A stretch of 64,000 nt of DNA from Aestuariivivens insulae (lineage in GTDB: Bacteria > Bacteroidota > Bacteroidia > Flavobacteriales > Flavobacteriaceae), in NCBI RefSeq assembly GCF_022662195.1, contig NZ_JAKMCS010000008.1:1-64000 (forward strand), given 5' to 3'. Positions within the stretch are counted from its first letter, which is position 1, and each line of letters opens with the position of its first letter. A program made the position numbers and the translations under genes. Shown piece by piece: positions 18,102 to 26,809 of the stretch. The notes below the pieces were generated by a model, which saw only the letters and a program-made list of their open reading frames with translations, was not told where the DNA came from and ran no database searches.

Positions 18102-18593
18102 GTTTGTCTAGGTATAGGACTTTTATTTTCCACATAACAAAGTGTTGCATTTAGCTTATCGAAATAAGCAGCGGCAACGTAATCTTTTGGTTTTTATACT
18201 AATATAAAAATTCCGAACAACAGATTGCTTCTTCCATTTCCTGTATCCGCTCATTTCAATAAGCTTTGCACGTGCTGTCATTACAAGAAAAGTAGAGGGG
18301 AGGTAAACCTATATGCAGGTAATCTCTTAAAAGAAGCTCACGTTAAATGACCAATCAAATTTGCTAATAATAAACATATTATACTCATAAAGACAATGAT
18401 TAAGAGAGGTTAAAATTAGTTATTCATGAAAAGGAGGAGGCACTATACATCTAGGCTATAAATATGGTAGTTAGCCTAAATAATTATGAAATATGGTCTA
18501 TTCTCCCTATCTTAAAGATTAGATACCCCCCTTTAATATATAAGATAACTGCTTAATTTTATTGTGAACTAATTATAAACCAAAAATTATTTT
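18102..18593. other. Long intergenic region before the LamG genes
   Basis: About 490 bp without a credible gene. It holds a compact stem-loop at 18144-18178: outer arms GTTGC/GCAAC and inner stem GCTTAT/ATAAGC closing a CGAA tetraloop. It also holds a C-run motif ATACCCCCCTTTAATAT at 18523-18539, about 70 bp before the next start codon. A small RNA or leader function is possible but unsupported. Confidence 0.4.
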
Positions 18594-19727
18594 ATGATGA
18601 AAAAAATTACTTTAATTTTAACTTTATTATTGACGGTTAGCCTAATACATGGGCAAGGAAAATCTTTAAAATTTAATAAAAATTTTGTATTTAATACAGA
18701 TGCAGACTTTAACGCCGTTGAGTTTACGGATAATTCTGGTACACTAATAAAAGATTATGAAGATCACACATGGGAAATGTGGGTCAAGGGAAGTGCGGCA
18801 ACAGAAGGTATTATATATACAGAGGGGGTTAGTGTCAGTAGTTGGAGAGCGCAGTATCGGGTATTGGCAGAAGCAGGTAAAATCAAGCTTAATTACAGAA
18901 ATTGGGAAGCGGAGTTGTTTAATGTAACTGGTAGTTTAACTGTGTTTGATGATACATGGCATCATATAGCCATAGTAGAAGACACAGAAGCAGGGGTTAC
19001 AACCGTTACGCTATATGTAGATGGCGTTGTAGATGGTGGTGCGGCTTTAGGATCATATACACGTCCTACTACTTGGGTTAATAATACTAATGGTAGTGGA
19101 GGAAATGTTAATAGATCTGTTTTTGGAGCATTTGCCAGGGTGTTTGATATGGACCAAGATAATGGTTCTGCTTTTAGATTTGATGCTTTGGCATACAATG
19201 GAGAAATTGATGAGTTTGCTTCTTGGAAAAAGGCTTTGTCAGCAGGTGAGGTTGCGTCAAGAGCTGATATTAATACTGGTAGATGCACCGCGCCAACTGG
19301 TACAGACTTGTATAGGTATGTAAGTTTTGATGTAACACCTATTGTTGATAGCCCGGGGTCAATTTCTGTTGCTATATATGATGGTACTAATTATGATGGT
19401 ACTGATGGCCAGAATTTAGTGGCAGCAGATTACACTAATTTTACTTTTAACGACTATACCTGTCCTACTGCTTCAGTGGCAGATAATATTTTAAGTCGAG
19501 GAATTTCTATATTTCCAAACCCAACAAACAACATATTAAACATCAATAAACAGGACGCAACAATTAATATTAAAAACATTAGCCTTATTGATGTTACGGG
19601 AAAGGTCGTTTATACCAAAAACAGTACGGCGCCCATAAACGTAAGCCAATATGCCAAAGGTCTATATCTTTTAAAAATAGAATCGGAAGCAGGTGGTGTG
19701 GCCACTAGAAAAGTGGTGGTAAATTAA
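18594..19727 (+). CDS. LamG-domain secreted protein with T9SS type A sorting domain
   Basis: 377 residues. Signal peptide (LILTLLLTVSLIHGQ), then a concanavalin-like LamG domain (about 20-240) with DHTWEMWVKG, DTWHHIAIVED, VTLYVDGVVDGG and YNGEIDEFASWKKALSAGEV. The C-terminal 80 residues (ISIFPNPTNNILNINKQD...GLYLLKIES...TRKVVVN) are a type A sorting domain. It is likely a secreted or cell-surface carbohydrate-binding protein. The next gene (19901) is a paralogue whose sorting domain is almost identical. It lies between SusCD pair 1 and the ECF/FecR unit and probably has its own promoter. Confidence 0.85.
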   Translation: MMKKITLILTLLLTVSLIHGQGKSLKFNKNFVFNTDADFNAVEFTDNSGTLIKDYEDHTWEMWVKGSAATEGIIYTEGVSVSSWRAQYRVLAEAGKIKLNYRNWEAELFNVTGSLTVFDDTWHHIAIVEDTEAGVTTVTLYVDGVVDGGAALGSYTRPTTWVNNTNGSGGNVNRSVFGAFARVFDMDQDNGSAFRFDALAYNGEIDEFASWKKALSAGEVASRADINTGRCTAPTGTDLYRYVSFDVTPIVDSPGSISVAIYDGTNYDGTDGQNLVAADYTNFTFNDYTCPTASVADNILSRGISIFPNPTNNILNINKQDATINIKNISLIDVTGKVVYTKNSTAPINVSQYAKGLYLLKIESEAGGVATRKVVVN

Positions 19728-19742
19728 ATATAAAGATAATAT

Positions 19743-19776
19743 AAAAGTAATTGGTTTTTAAAAGCCAATTGCTTTT
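19743..19776 (+). terminator. Hairpin terminator between the two LamG genes
   Basis: A 15-bp stem with two G-U pairs (arm 19743-19757 with 19762-19776, AAAAGTAATTGG against CCAATTGCTTTT) and a short loop. The 3' arm ends in TTTT. It follows the LamG gene stop by 15 bp. Confidence 0.75.
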
Positions 19777-19900
19777 ACTCTCTAAGATAATAATACAGCT
19801 CTCAACTTGTAATAGAACTATATTGATTTCCCCAAATCTCTTATAAACTTAATTCTACTTTGTTAAAATAAAAGGGATTAACTTAATAATTAATAGCAAG

Positions 19901-21403
19901 ATGAAAACAAAAACTCAAAACTTTTTGGTTACGATATTCTTTACTTTTTTGGGAATAATGGCCATGGCACAAAGCGCATCACTTAAATTTAATGGTACCG
20001 ACAATGTAATTGATTGGTCCGAAACCGATGGAGTGTTAAGAACAAGTGCAGATCACACATGGGAGATGTGGATCAAAGGAGATGCCTCTACCGTAGGTGT
20101 TTTATATACCGAAGGCTGGAGTGGAAGTAATTATAGGTCTCAATTTAGGGTCAATGCCAATGGGGCAGGAAAACTTGAGATTGAATATAGAACCTATAGT
20201 GGGGCCTACCTTATTCCTAACAATTCATTCAGTACCACAACGGTATTTGATGGAACATGGCATCATATAGCCATAGTGGGTACTACCACGGGAGGGATGA
20301 CCTCTACGGTACTTTATGTAGACGGTGTGGCCGATGCTACAGACTTTGGTACTTATTTGAGACCAACAGTTTGGGACAATACTGATGGTGGAGCAATTAA
20401 TCATTCGGTTATAGGGCAAATTGCCAGAGAATCGGCACGTACAACAGCTACAGATTGGTATAATGGTGAAATAGATGAGTTTAGGGCTTGGAAACGGGCG
20501 CTAAGTCAATCGGAAATAGCCAATAATGCTTGTAATCCCGCAAGTACTACCAATTTGCATCGTCATGTTAGGTTTAACGAAGGAGCGGGAACAACTTTTG
20601 CCGATGAAATAGGAGGTGCAGATGGCATACTTCAAGGAACAACTAACGCTTCAACTTACACAACTAATGATAATTGTGATGTATTCTCCCCAGCAGGGGC
20701 TTGGTCTCCCGTTGGCGATGTAATCTTGTCTATTGTTACCGACGATGGTGATAATGGCGATGGTGTTGGGGATGGTGCCTTATTTGTAGATGGACAGTCT
20801 CAAGTAGTTGGACAAGGTGTGAAGTTTACTTTTGACCAAACCATGACTGAAGGGACAACCTATACGGTAGTTTCCTATATGTACAACTTGGGAGGTTCAT
20901 ACTGCACAGTTAGAGTATCACTACATAATAGTGCCGATGGCGAATTAGCCTATTATGTAGATGCAGGGACTCTTATGAATGATAGCAATCCTGTGGTAAT
21001 GGTAGTGTTTAGCTATACAGCTACAGCAGCAGATGATGGAGATTCTTTGGAGTTGCGATATATTAGAACTGATGATGGGCATACGGCACGTAACTTTGCC
21101 ATAGACAATGCCAGTATAAATAAAGGGGTGATAGACACCAATACTTTAAGCATGGCAGATCATGTTTTAAACAAAGGCATAAGTGTGTACCCTAATCCAA
21201 CAAGAGGTATCTTGAATATCAACAAACAGGATTCAAGTATCAACATAAAAAGCATAAACCTTATAGATGTTACCGGAAAGATCATTTACTCTAATGATTT
21301 AGCAGCACCTATTAATGTTAGCCGTTATGCTAGAGGTATATATGTTTTGAAAATTGAATCTCTAGAAGGTGGTGTGGCCACTAGAAAAGTGGTAGTGAAT
21401 TAA
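19901..21403 (+). CDS. LamG-domain secreted protein with extra beta-sandwich and T9SS type A sorting domain
   Basis: 500 residues. Signal peptide (TIFFTFLGIMAMAQ) and a LamG domain (about 25-235) with DHTWEMWIKGDAS, GTWHHIAIVG, TVLYVDGVADA and YNGEIDEFRAWKRAL. An additional domain (about 265-405) reads like a carbohydrate-binding jelly roll (QVVGQGVKFTFDQTMTEGTTYTVVSYMYN...RNFAIDNASI). The type A sorting domain is at the end. It is a paralogue of the preceding gene, longer by the inserted module. A function in binding the substrate polymer outside the cell is inferred; no catalytic motif is visible. Confidence 0.85.
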   Translation: MKTKTQNFLVTIFFTFLGIMAMAQSASLKFNGTDNVIDWSETDGVLRTSADHTWEMWIKGDASTVGVLYTEGWSGSNYRSQFRVNANGAGKLEIEYRTYSGAYLIPNNSFSTTTVFDGTWHHIAIVGTTTGGMTSTVLYVDGVADATDFGTYLRPTVWDNTDGGAINHSVIGQIARESARTTATDWYNGEIDEFRAWKRALSQSEIANNACNPASTTNLHRHVRFNEGAGTTFADEIGGADGILQGTTNASTYTTNDNCDVFSPAGAWSPVGDVILSIVTDDGDNGDGVGDGALFVDGQSQVVGQGVKFTFDQTMTEGTTYTVVSYMYNLGGSYCTVRVSLHNSADGELAYYVDAGTLMNDSNPVVMVVFSYTATAADDGDSLELRYIRTDDGHTARNFAIDNASINKGVIDTNTLSMADHVLNKGISVYPNPTRGILNINKQDSSINIKSINLIDVTGKIIYSNDLAAPINVSRYARGIYVLKIESLEGGVATRKVVVN

Positions 21404-21548
21404 TAACGAAATATGTTGTTTTAATTATAAAATTTTAAATAAAGCACATCAAATTATATAAATAAAAAGGTATATATTTGGTGTGCTTTAACATTTAAAG
21501 GGGTCAAAATGATCAATAATTCCATATGAATTAGATTGAAGAACAGAG

Positions 21549-22082
21549 ATGTATAGCTTAACCTTAAAAAAATATGAAAGCATTTTTAATAAACTATACT
21601 CATCTTTATGTCTTTTTTCTAATAAGTACGTAACAAGTTTAGAAGTTTCTAAGGATATTGTTCAAGAGGTTTTCATTAAGGTTTGGGAAGATAAAATTGA
21701 TTTTAAAAACGAGAATACCATTAAATCCTACCTCTACACGTCGGTAAAGAATAAATCTCTTGATTATCTAAACAGTAAGCGTTACAAGTCTACAGCTCAT
21801 TTTACGATTAATGAAATGGAGCAATTAGTAAAGGAACCATTCTTTTTACGTGAAGTAGTCGTTTTGGAAGCCTCTTCAATTATTAATAATGCGATCAATA
21901 CTTTACCGCACAAATGTGCTCAAATCATAAAGTTGAGTATAAAAGAATTCACCAATTTACAGATCGCTGAGGAATTAGGGATTTCGATCAATACGGTTAA
22001 AACCCAAAAAAAAATAGCATACAAAAAATTAAAACCTTTGTTAAAAAATTATTTTATACTCATTGCTTTTATCTTTGATTAA
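21549..22082 (+). CDS. ECF-type RNA polymerase sigma factor (Bacteroidota FecI-like)
   Basis: 177 residues. Region 2 is seen as VSKDIVQEVFIKVWEDK and SIKSYLYTSVKNKSLDYL-type sequence (NTIKSYLYTSVKNKSLDYLNSKR). Region 4 is TLPHKCAQIIKLSIKEFTNLQIAEELGISINTVKTQKKIAYKKLK with its helix-turn-helix. It is followed by a FecR anti-sigma gene and an STN-bearing SusC, the classic trans-envelope signalling cassette in which SusC occupancy frees the sigma factor to transcribe the SusCD operon. Confidence 0.92.
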   Translation: MYSLTLKKYESIFNKLYSSLCLFSNKYVTSLEVSKDIVQEVFIKVWEDKIDFKNENTIKSYLYTSVKNKSLDYLNSKRYKSTAHFTINEMEQLVKEPFFLREVVVLEASSIINNAINTLPHKCAQIIKLSIKEFTNLQIAEELGISINTVKTQKKIAYKKLKPLLKNYFILIAFIFD

Positions 22083-22170
22083 GGCATCCTGTTAAAAAAA
22101 TGTAATTTTTTTAAACTTTTTTCACCCCCTATACTTTTTTTTTCGTCTTAGCATACAAACAGGTTTTTGT

Positions 22171-23343
22171 ATGTCTATTTTTAACCAAATATTAAGTCTT
22201 TCCAAAAAAATTGCGACTTCCTTGTTAAAAGATGAAGCTCCCGAGGCTTTAGAAGATTCAGAATTATTCAACCAACAAGACAAAGAATATATAATAAACA
22301 ATCTAACAGATGAAACGTTAATTAAAGAACGTTTAAACCTATTAAATCAAATAGATAAGCAAAACGATTGGCAACAGGTTAAAAGCAAAATTAACCATCC
22401 TGTTAAGAAGATGTTCATTTGGAGATATGCTGCTGCTATAGTTATAGGTCTTTTAGCGACCACTTTGTTCTTTAAGGACAAATGGTTTCATACTGCAACA
22501 GATACAGGTATAGTACCGAAAGTAGTGAGCCCTAATCCCATAGTTCCAGGGGAAGATAAAGCGACATTGACATTAGAAGATGGTTCTCAAATTGCATTGG
22601 AAAAAGGGGAAGGTTTTCAATTACAAAATGCGGTTAGCAATGGACAAGAGATTGTTTACAATTCGGCCGATAATTTAAAAAAGGAAGTGGTTTATAATAC
22701 ATTAACCATTCCCCGAGGAGGCCAATATCAAATCACATTAGCCGATGGAACCAAGGTATGGCTTAATTCAGAATCCCAATTAAAGTTTCCTGTAAGTTTT
22801 ATTGAAGGAAAAACTAGAGTCGTTGAGTTGGAATATGGCGAAGCCTATTTTGAAGTTTCACCAAGTACAAACCATAAAGGAGCTCACTTTAAAGTAATTA
22901 ATGAGCATCAAGAAATAGAAGTTTTGGGGACTGAATTCAACATTAAGGCCTATGGAGACGAAAATGAAATTTATACTACACTTGTAGAGGGGAAGGTGCG
23001 TGTTAGTAATGCAGATTCCCAATTAAACTTAGAGCCAGGGCAACAATCAAAAATCAATCTTAAGGATAGCAATATAACCGTTAAAACAGTTGATGTTTAT
23101 AGTGTAACATCATGGAGAAAAGGGCTCTTTAGCTTTAAAAGAATGCCTTTAAATGATATCATGAAAGTGTTGTCCCGATGGTACGATGTTGAAATCCATT
23201 TTGCCAATAGCGAGCTTGAACAAGTGAAATTTAATGGGGTGCTAAGCAAAAATGATAAATTAGAAGAAATACTAGATGCAATTAAAAATACAAACTTTAT
23301 AAATGCCTATGAGATAAATAACAATAAGATTACTATTAAATAA
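22171..23343 (+). CDS. FecR-family anti-sigma factor (pair 2)
   Basis: 390 residues. A cytoplasmic N-terminal part (1-80) binds the sigma factor. One membrane segment (FIWRYAAAIVIGLLATTLFF, 82-101) precedes a periplasmic FecR domain with YNTLTIPRGGQYQITLADGT, WLNSESQLKFPVSF, GEAYFEVSP and VLGTEFNIKAYGDE. A C-terminal DUF4974-like domain (about 320-390) contains LNDIMKVLSRWYDVEIHF. The 88-bp gap after the sigma gene contains CACCCCCTATAC followed by a T-run (22122-22143). This looks like a separate promoter, possibly the sigma factor's own target. Confidence 0.92.
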   Translation: MSIFNQILSLSKKIATSLLKDEAPEALEDSELFNQQDKEYIINNLTDETLIKERLNLLNQIDKQNDWQQVKSKINHPVKKMFIWRYAAAIVIGLLATTLFFKDKWFHTATDTGIVPKVVSPNPIVPGEDKATLTLEDGSQIALEKGEGFQLQNAVSNGQEIVYNSADNLKKEVVYNTLTIPRGGQYQITLADGTKVWLNSESQLKFPVSFIEGKTRVVELEYGEAYFEVSPSTNHKGAHFKVINEHQEIEVLGTEFNIKAYGDENEIYTTLVEGKVRVSNADSQLNLEPGQQSKINLKDSNITVKTVDVYSVTSWRKGLFSFKRMPLNDIMKVLSRWYDVEIHFANSELEQVKFNGVLSKNDKLEEILDAIKNTNFINAYEINNNKITIK

Positions 23344-23349
23344 AATAAA

Positions 23350-23397
23350 AAGGGAACAAAGACATATACCTGGTAAGTAAAGACACTTTATTCCCTT
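23350..23397 (+). promoter_or_regulatory. Stem-loop in the FecR-SusC leader (pair 2)
   Basis: The arm AAGGGAACAAAG (23350-23361) pairs with CTTTATTCCCTT (23386-23397), 11 of 12 positions, around a 24-nt loop. The loop is not followed by a T tract. A similar stem-loop with the same closing bases lies at 52683-52727 in the equivalent place before SusC pair 3. The right arm ends 46 bp before the chosen SusC start. It is a candidate RNA control or processing element between the anti-sigma and transporter reading frames. Confidence 0.6.
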
Positions 23398-23442
23398 GAA
23401 GTCAATTAATTAAAAATGTTTAATCAACTAATCCACAAATTT

Positions 23443-26400
23443 ATGGAAATTAAATTTATTAACCACCTTTCCTTTTATAGGAAAAAGATTCTACACATTA
23501 TGATGAGAACCTTTATACTCTTGTTTTGTACATCGGTCTTTAGTTTTACCTCGAGTGATATTTTTTCTCAAAGTAAAAAAGTCATTATAGAAGAAGACAA
23601 GGTCATAACTATTGATGAAGTCTTCGATATTTTACGTGAACAAACAGATTTTACATTTATTTATCAGGAGGATCTCTTTAAAAACACGCCTAAAGTACAT
23701 CTTAAAAAAGGGACTATTAATGCTAATAAATTATTAGAAGAAAGTCTGTCTAAAACTGATTTTAAATTTGATATAACCAAAAAAAATAAAATCATTTTCA
23801 TAAAGACATCAGAAGTGGTAGCTCCAGTTCAACAAGTTTCCATTAATGGAACCATAGCCGACTTGAATGGTCAGCCATTGCCAGGAGCCAATATCCTTGA
23901 AAAGGGAACAACCAATGGAACGCAATCAGACTTTGATGGCGCATTTAGTCTAACGGTGGCCAATAAGAACGCAATCCTTGTGGTGTCTTATATAGGGTAT
24001 GCCACCAAAGAGATTACTGTTGGAGAACAAACCAATATCGCTATAGTTTTAGAAGAAGACGCCGCAGGCCTGGATGAAGTAGTCGTGGTAGGTTATGGAA
24101 CCCAGCGTAAAATTGATGTTACGGGTTCGGTATCTAGTATAAAAACAGAAGAGTTAAATAGGGCGCCTGCACCCAATTTAGCGAACTCTCTGGCAGGTAA
24201 GCTAACCGGGGTTGTTACTACTCAAGTAAGTGGGCAACCAGGTTTTGATAATCCTACATTTTTAATTAGAGGGCAGAGTACATTTGGAAACAATTCTCCG
24301 TTAATTGTTGTCGATGGGATTGTACGTGGTGGTTCACTTAGCAGAATTAACCCCAATGAAATAGAAAGTCTAACCATTCTTAAGGATGCCGCTTCTACTG
24401 CTGTATATGGAGCAAGGGCAGCAAATGGAGTGGTATTAATAACCACTAAAAGAGGGGCCACAGGTAAGGCCAGCTTTGAATACACAAGTAGCTATAGTTT
24501 TGAAAAACCGACGGTAAGACCTAGGTTTATGAATGCTGGAGAATATGCCGAAAATATTAATATAGCTCGTGCTAACGATGGTAACACTGAACCTAAATAT
24601 ACAGAAGCCGAAGTAGCAGCTTTTAAAAATGGAACACTGCCCAGTACAGACTGGTGGAATGAAACCACTCAAAAGCATGCCATAACCGAAAGACATGACC
24701 TCTCTGCCAGCGGTGGTAGTGAGAAAACAAAGTATTTCTTTTCTGTGGGCTATTTAAATCAAGAAGGATTGCTTAAATCCTCAGGTTATACTTCATACAG
24801 TATACGTTCTAATTTTGATGCCCAATTAGCAGAAAATTTAAAATTATCAGTAAACTTAGCAGGAAGAAAGCAAACCATAAAGCAAACCGGAGCCGGTGAC
24901 GATAAAAATGGAGCAGCAGTGGTCTTCAATAGGATCGATCAGTCTTTACCTACTTACCCAGCATATATTTATGGTGTGGAACCAGAGCGCGTTTTAGGTT
25001 TTAACGGCTTAGGCGGTAATCCTATTGGAGATGCTAATTACTCAGGAACCGATAAAAGGTTGGCTCATATCTTTCAAAGTACCTTTGAGTTGAACTATCT
25101 GGTTAAACAAATTGAAGGCCTTTCATTAACGGCCAGATATGCTTACGATTATGCATTAGATGCCCAAAGTAAATTTTCAACTACATATAGATTTTACAAT
25201 ATGGAGACCAATAGCTTTATTGTAGATGATATAAATAGAAACTTGACCGAAGTAAGAAAGCAAAGTATGCAAGAAGTCGCTTCGTTTCAAGTGAATTATG
25301 CTAAAGCGTTTGGAGATCATAAGTTATCCGTTTTAGGAGTTGTGGAAAAGGCAAATAACTATAATGATAACTTAAATGGATACAGAGATGGATTTGCTAC
25401 ATCAGTACTGCAACAGTTGGGAGCAGGAGCTACAGATAATTTAAACAACGGTGGCTCTGCTAGTCAATCGGGGCGTCTTGGCTATGTAGGAAGGGTAGAC
25501 TATAGTTTTGCCGATAAATATTTATTGCAGGCCAATGCCCGCTACGATGGGTCGTATAATTTTCATCCCGATCGCCGTTGGGGATTTTTTCCAGCGTTTT
25601 CTGCCGGGTGGGTCATTTCCAAAGAAGACTTTCTTAATGATTCAAACGTTGTAAACCTTTTAAAATTAAGAGGGTCTTGGGGACAAGTAGGTAACGATAG
25701 AATTCCAACTTATGAGTATCTGGCTACCTTTAAGTATAATGGAGGGTATGTTATAAACGGAGAGTATCAAGTAGGATTGTTTGATCAAAAAACGGCAAAT
25801 GAGGACGTGACATGGGAAACAGCAACATCATACAACATTGGTTTGGAGTTTGACCTCCTTAACCATGCCTTTTATGGAGAGGTAGATTATTTTCATAAAA
25901 GAACTGAGGATATATTATTGCCAAATGAAGCAGAAGTACCAGATTCGTTTGGATCTGATTTACCAAATGAAAACTTTGGGATAGTAGAGAACCATGGTGT
26001 TGAGTTCTCCTTAGGGCATAGAAATACGGTTGGGGATTTCTCATACAATATTGATTTAAATGGAACTTTTGCTAAAAGTGAAGTTATTGAAATGAGAGAA
26101 CCAGAAGGTGTGTTGCCTTGGCAAAGACAGACAGGACGATCATTTGGACAACATAGAGGGTTTACTGCACTTGGGATATTTCAAACACAAGAGGAAATAG
26201 ACAGTTGGTCTGTAGATCAAGATGGCCAAAGCAATGCAACGTTACAACCTGGGGATGTTAAATATAAGGATTTAGATGATGATGGTGTCCTTAACGATAA
26301 TGATAAAGGGGTTATTGGCAAAGGCTGGATACCAGAATTTATTTATGGTGCCAATTTAGGAGCTAGCTATAAGAACTTTGAATTGAACGTATTCTTCCAA

Positions 26401-26799
26401 GGAGCAACAAATCTGGAAAGAAATGTTATGAACATACCGTTCGAGTTGGAAACCAATAGCGAAAGTGTATTGATTGATTCTTGGTCGCCAACCAATACCG
26501 ATGCGGCCTACCCAAGATTATCAGTGGGATCAGATGCTAACAACCATAAAGATTCTACATTTTGGCTAAAAGATGCCACATACCTTAGATTGAAAAACAT
26601 TGAATTGGCATATACCCTATCGGGACTAAATGGTTTAGAGCAAATTGGGGTAGATCACGTAAGGCTATTTGTATCTGGTAGTAATTTGCTAACCTGGAGT
26701 AAAATAGATAATAGAGATCCAGAAGGCCCTTCGGGAATTAGAGGTGCATTCTATCCGCAAATGAAGAGCGTATTGTTTGGTTTGAATGTTAAATTTTAA
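23443..26799 (+). CDS. SusC-like TonB-dependent transporter with STN domain (pair 2)
   Basis: 1118 residues from ATG 23443. A longer frame starts at 23416, but the sequence around 23443 (CAAATTTATG-GAA/CAA-ATTAAATT) aligns with the start of SusC pair 3, where the upstream frame is closed, so I prefer 23443. The signal peptide leads to a secretin/TonB short N-terminal domain (about 45-120, KVITIDEVFDILREQTDFTFIYQEDLF). This is followed by a carboxypeptidase-like domain (GTIADLNGQPLPGANILEKGT), the plug (VVVVGYGTQRKIDVTGSV, LTILKDAASTAVYGARAANGV) and a barrel ending GLNVKF. The STN domain contacts FecR, matching the upstream ECF/FecR genes. The calcium-loop-like DLDDDGVLNDNDK is present. The substrate is unknown. 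Confidence 0.93.
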   Translation: MEIKFINHLSFYRKKILHIMMRTFILLFCTSVFSFTSSDIFSQSKKVIIEEDKVITIDEVFDILREQTDFTFIYQEDLFKNTPKVHLKKGTINANKLLEESLSKTDFKFDITKKNKIIFIKTSEVVAPVQQVSINGTIADLNGQPLPGANILEKGTTNGTQSDFDGAFSLTVANKNAILVVSYIGYATKEITVGEQTNIAIVLEEDAAGLDEVVVVGYGTQRKIDVTGSVSSIKTEELNRAPAPNLANSLAGKLTGVVTTQVSGQPGFDNPTFLIRGQSTFGNNSPLIVVDGIVRGGSLSRINPNEIESLTILKDAASTAVYGARAANGVVLITTKRGATGKASFEYTSSYSFEKPTVRPRFMNAGEYAENINIARANDGNTEPKYTEAEVAAFKNGTLPSTDWWNETTQKHAITERHDLSASGGSEKTKYFFSVGYLNQEGLLKSSGYTSYSIRSNFDAQLAENLKLSVNLAGRKQTIKQTGAGDDKNGAAVVFNRIDQSLPTYPAYIYGVEPERVLGFNGLGGNPIGDANYSGTDKRLAHIFQSTFELNYLVKQIEGLSLTARYAYDYALDAQSKFSTTYRFYNMETNSFIVDDINRNLTEVRKQSMQEVASFQVNYAKAFGDHKLSVLGVVEKANNYNDNLNGYRDGFATSVLQQLGAGATDNLNNGGSASQSGRLGYVGRVDYSFADKYLLQANARYDGSYNFHPDRRWGFFPAFSAGWVISKEDFLNDSNVVNLLKLRGSWGQVGNDRIPTYEYLATFKYNGGYVINGEYQVGLFDQKTANEDVTWETATSYNIGLEFDLLNHAFYGEVDYFHKRTEDILLPNEAEVPDSFGSDLPNENFGIVENHGVEFSLGHRNTVGDFSYNIDLNGTFAKSEVIEMREPEGVLPWQRQTGRSFGQHRGFTALGIFQTQEEIDSWSVDQDGQSNATLQPGDVKYKDLDDDGVLNDNDKGVIGKGWIPEFIYGANLGASYKNFELNVFFQGATNLERNVMNIPFELETNSESVLIDSWSPTNTDAAYPRLSVGSDANNHKDSTFWLKDATYLRLKNIELAYTLSGLNGLEQIGVDHVRLFVSGSNLLTWSKIDNRDPEGPSGIRGAFYPQMKSVLFGLNVKF

Positions 26800-26809
26800 A
26801 AAAAAGAAA

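Noticed and set aside
22122-22143. Rho-independent terminator between the sigma factor and FecR (pair 2)
   Set aside because: There is a T-run but no convincing stem before it; a promoter for fecR fits better.
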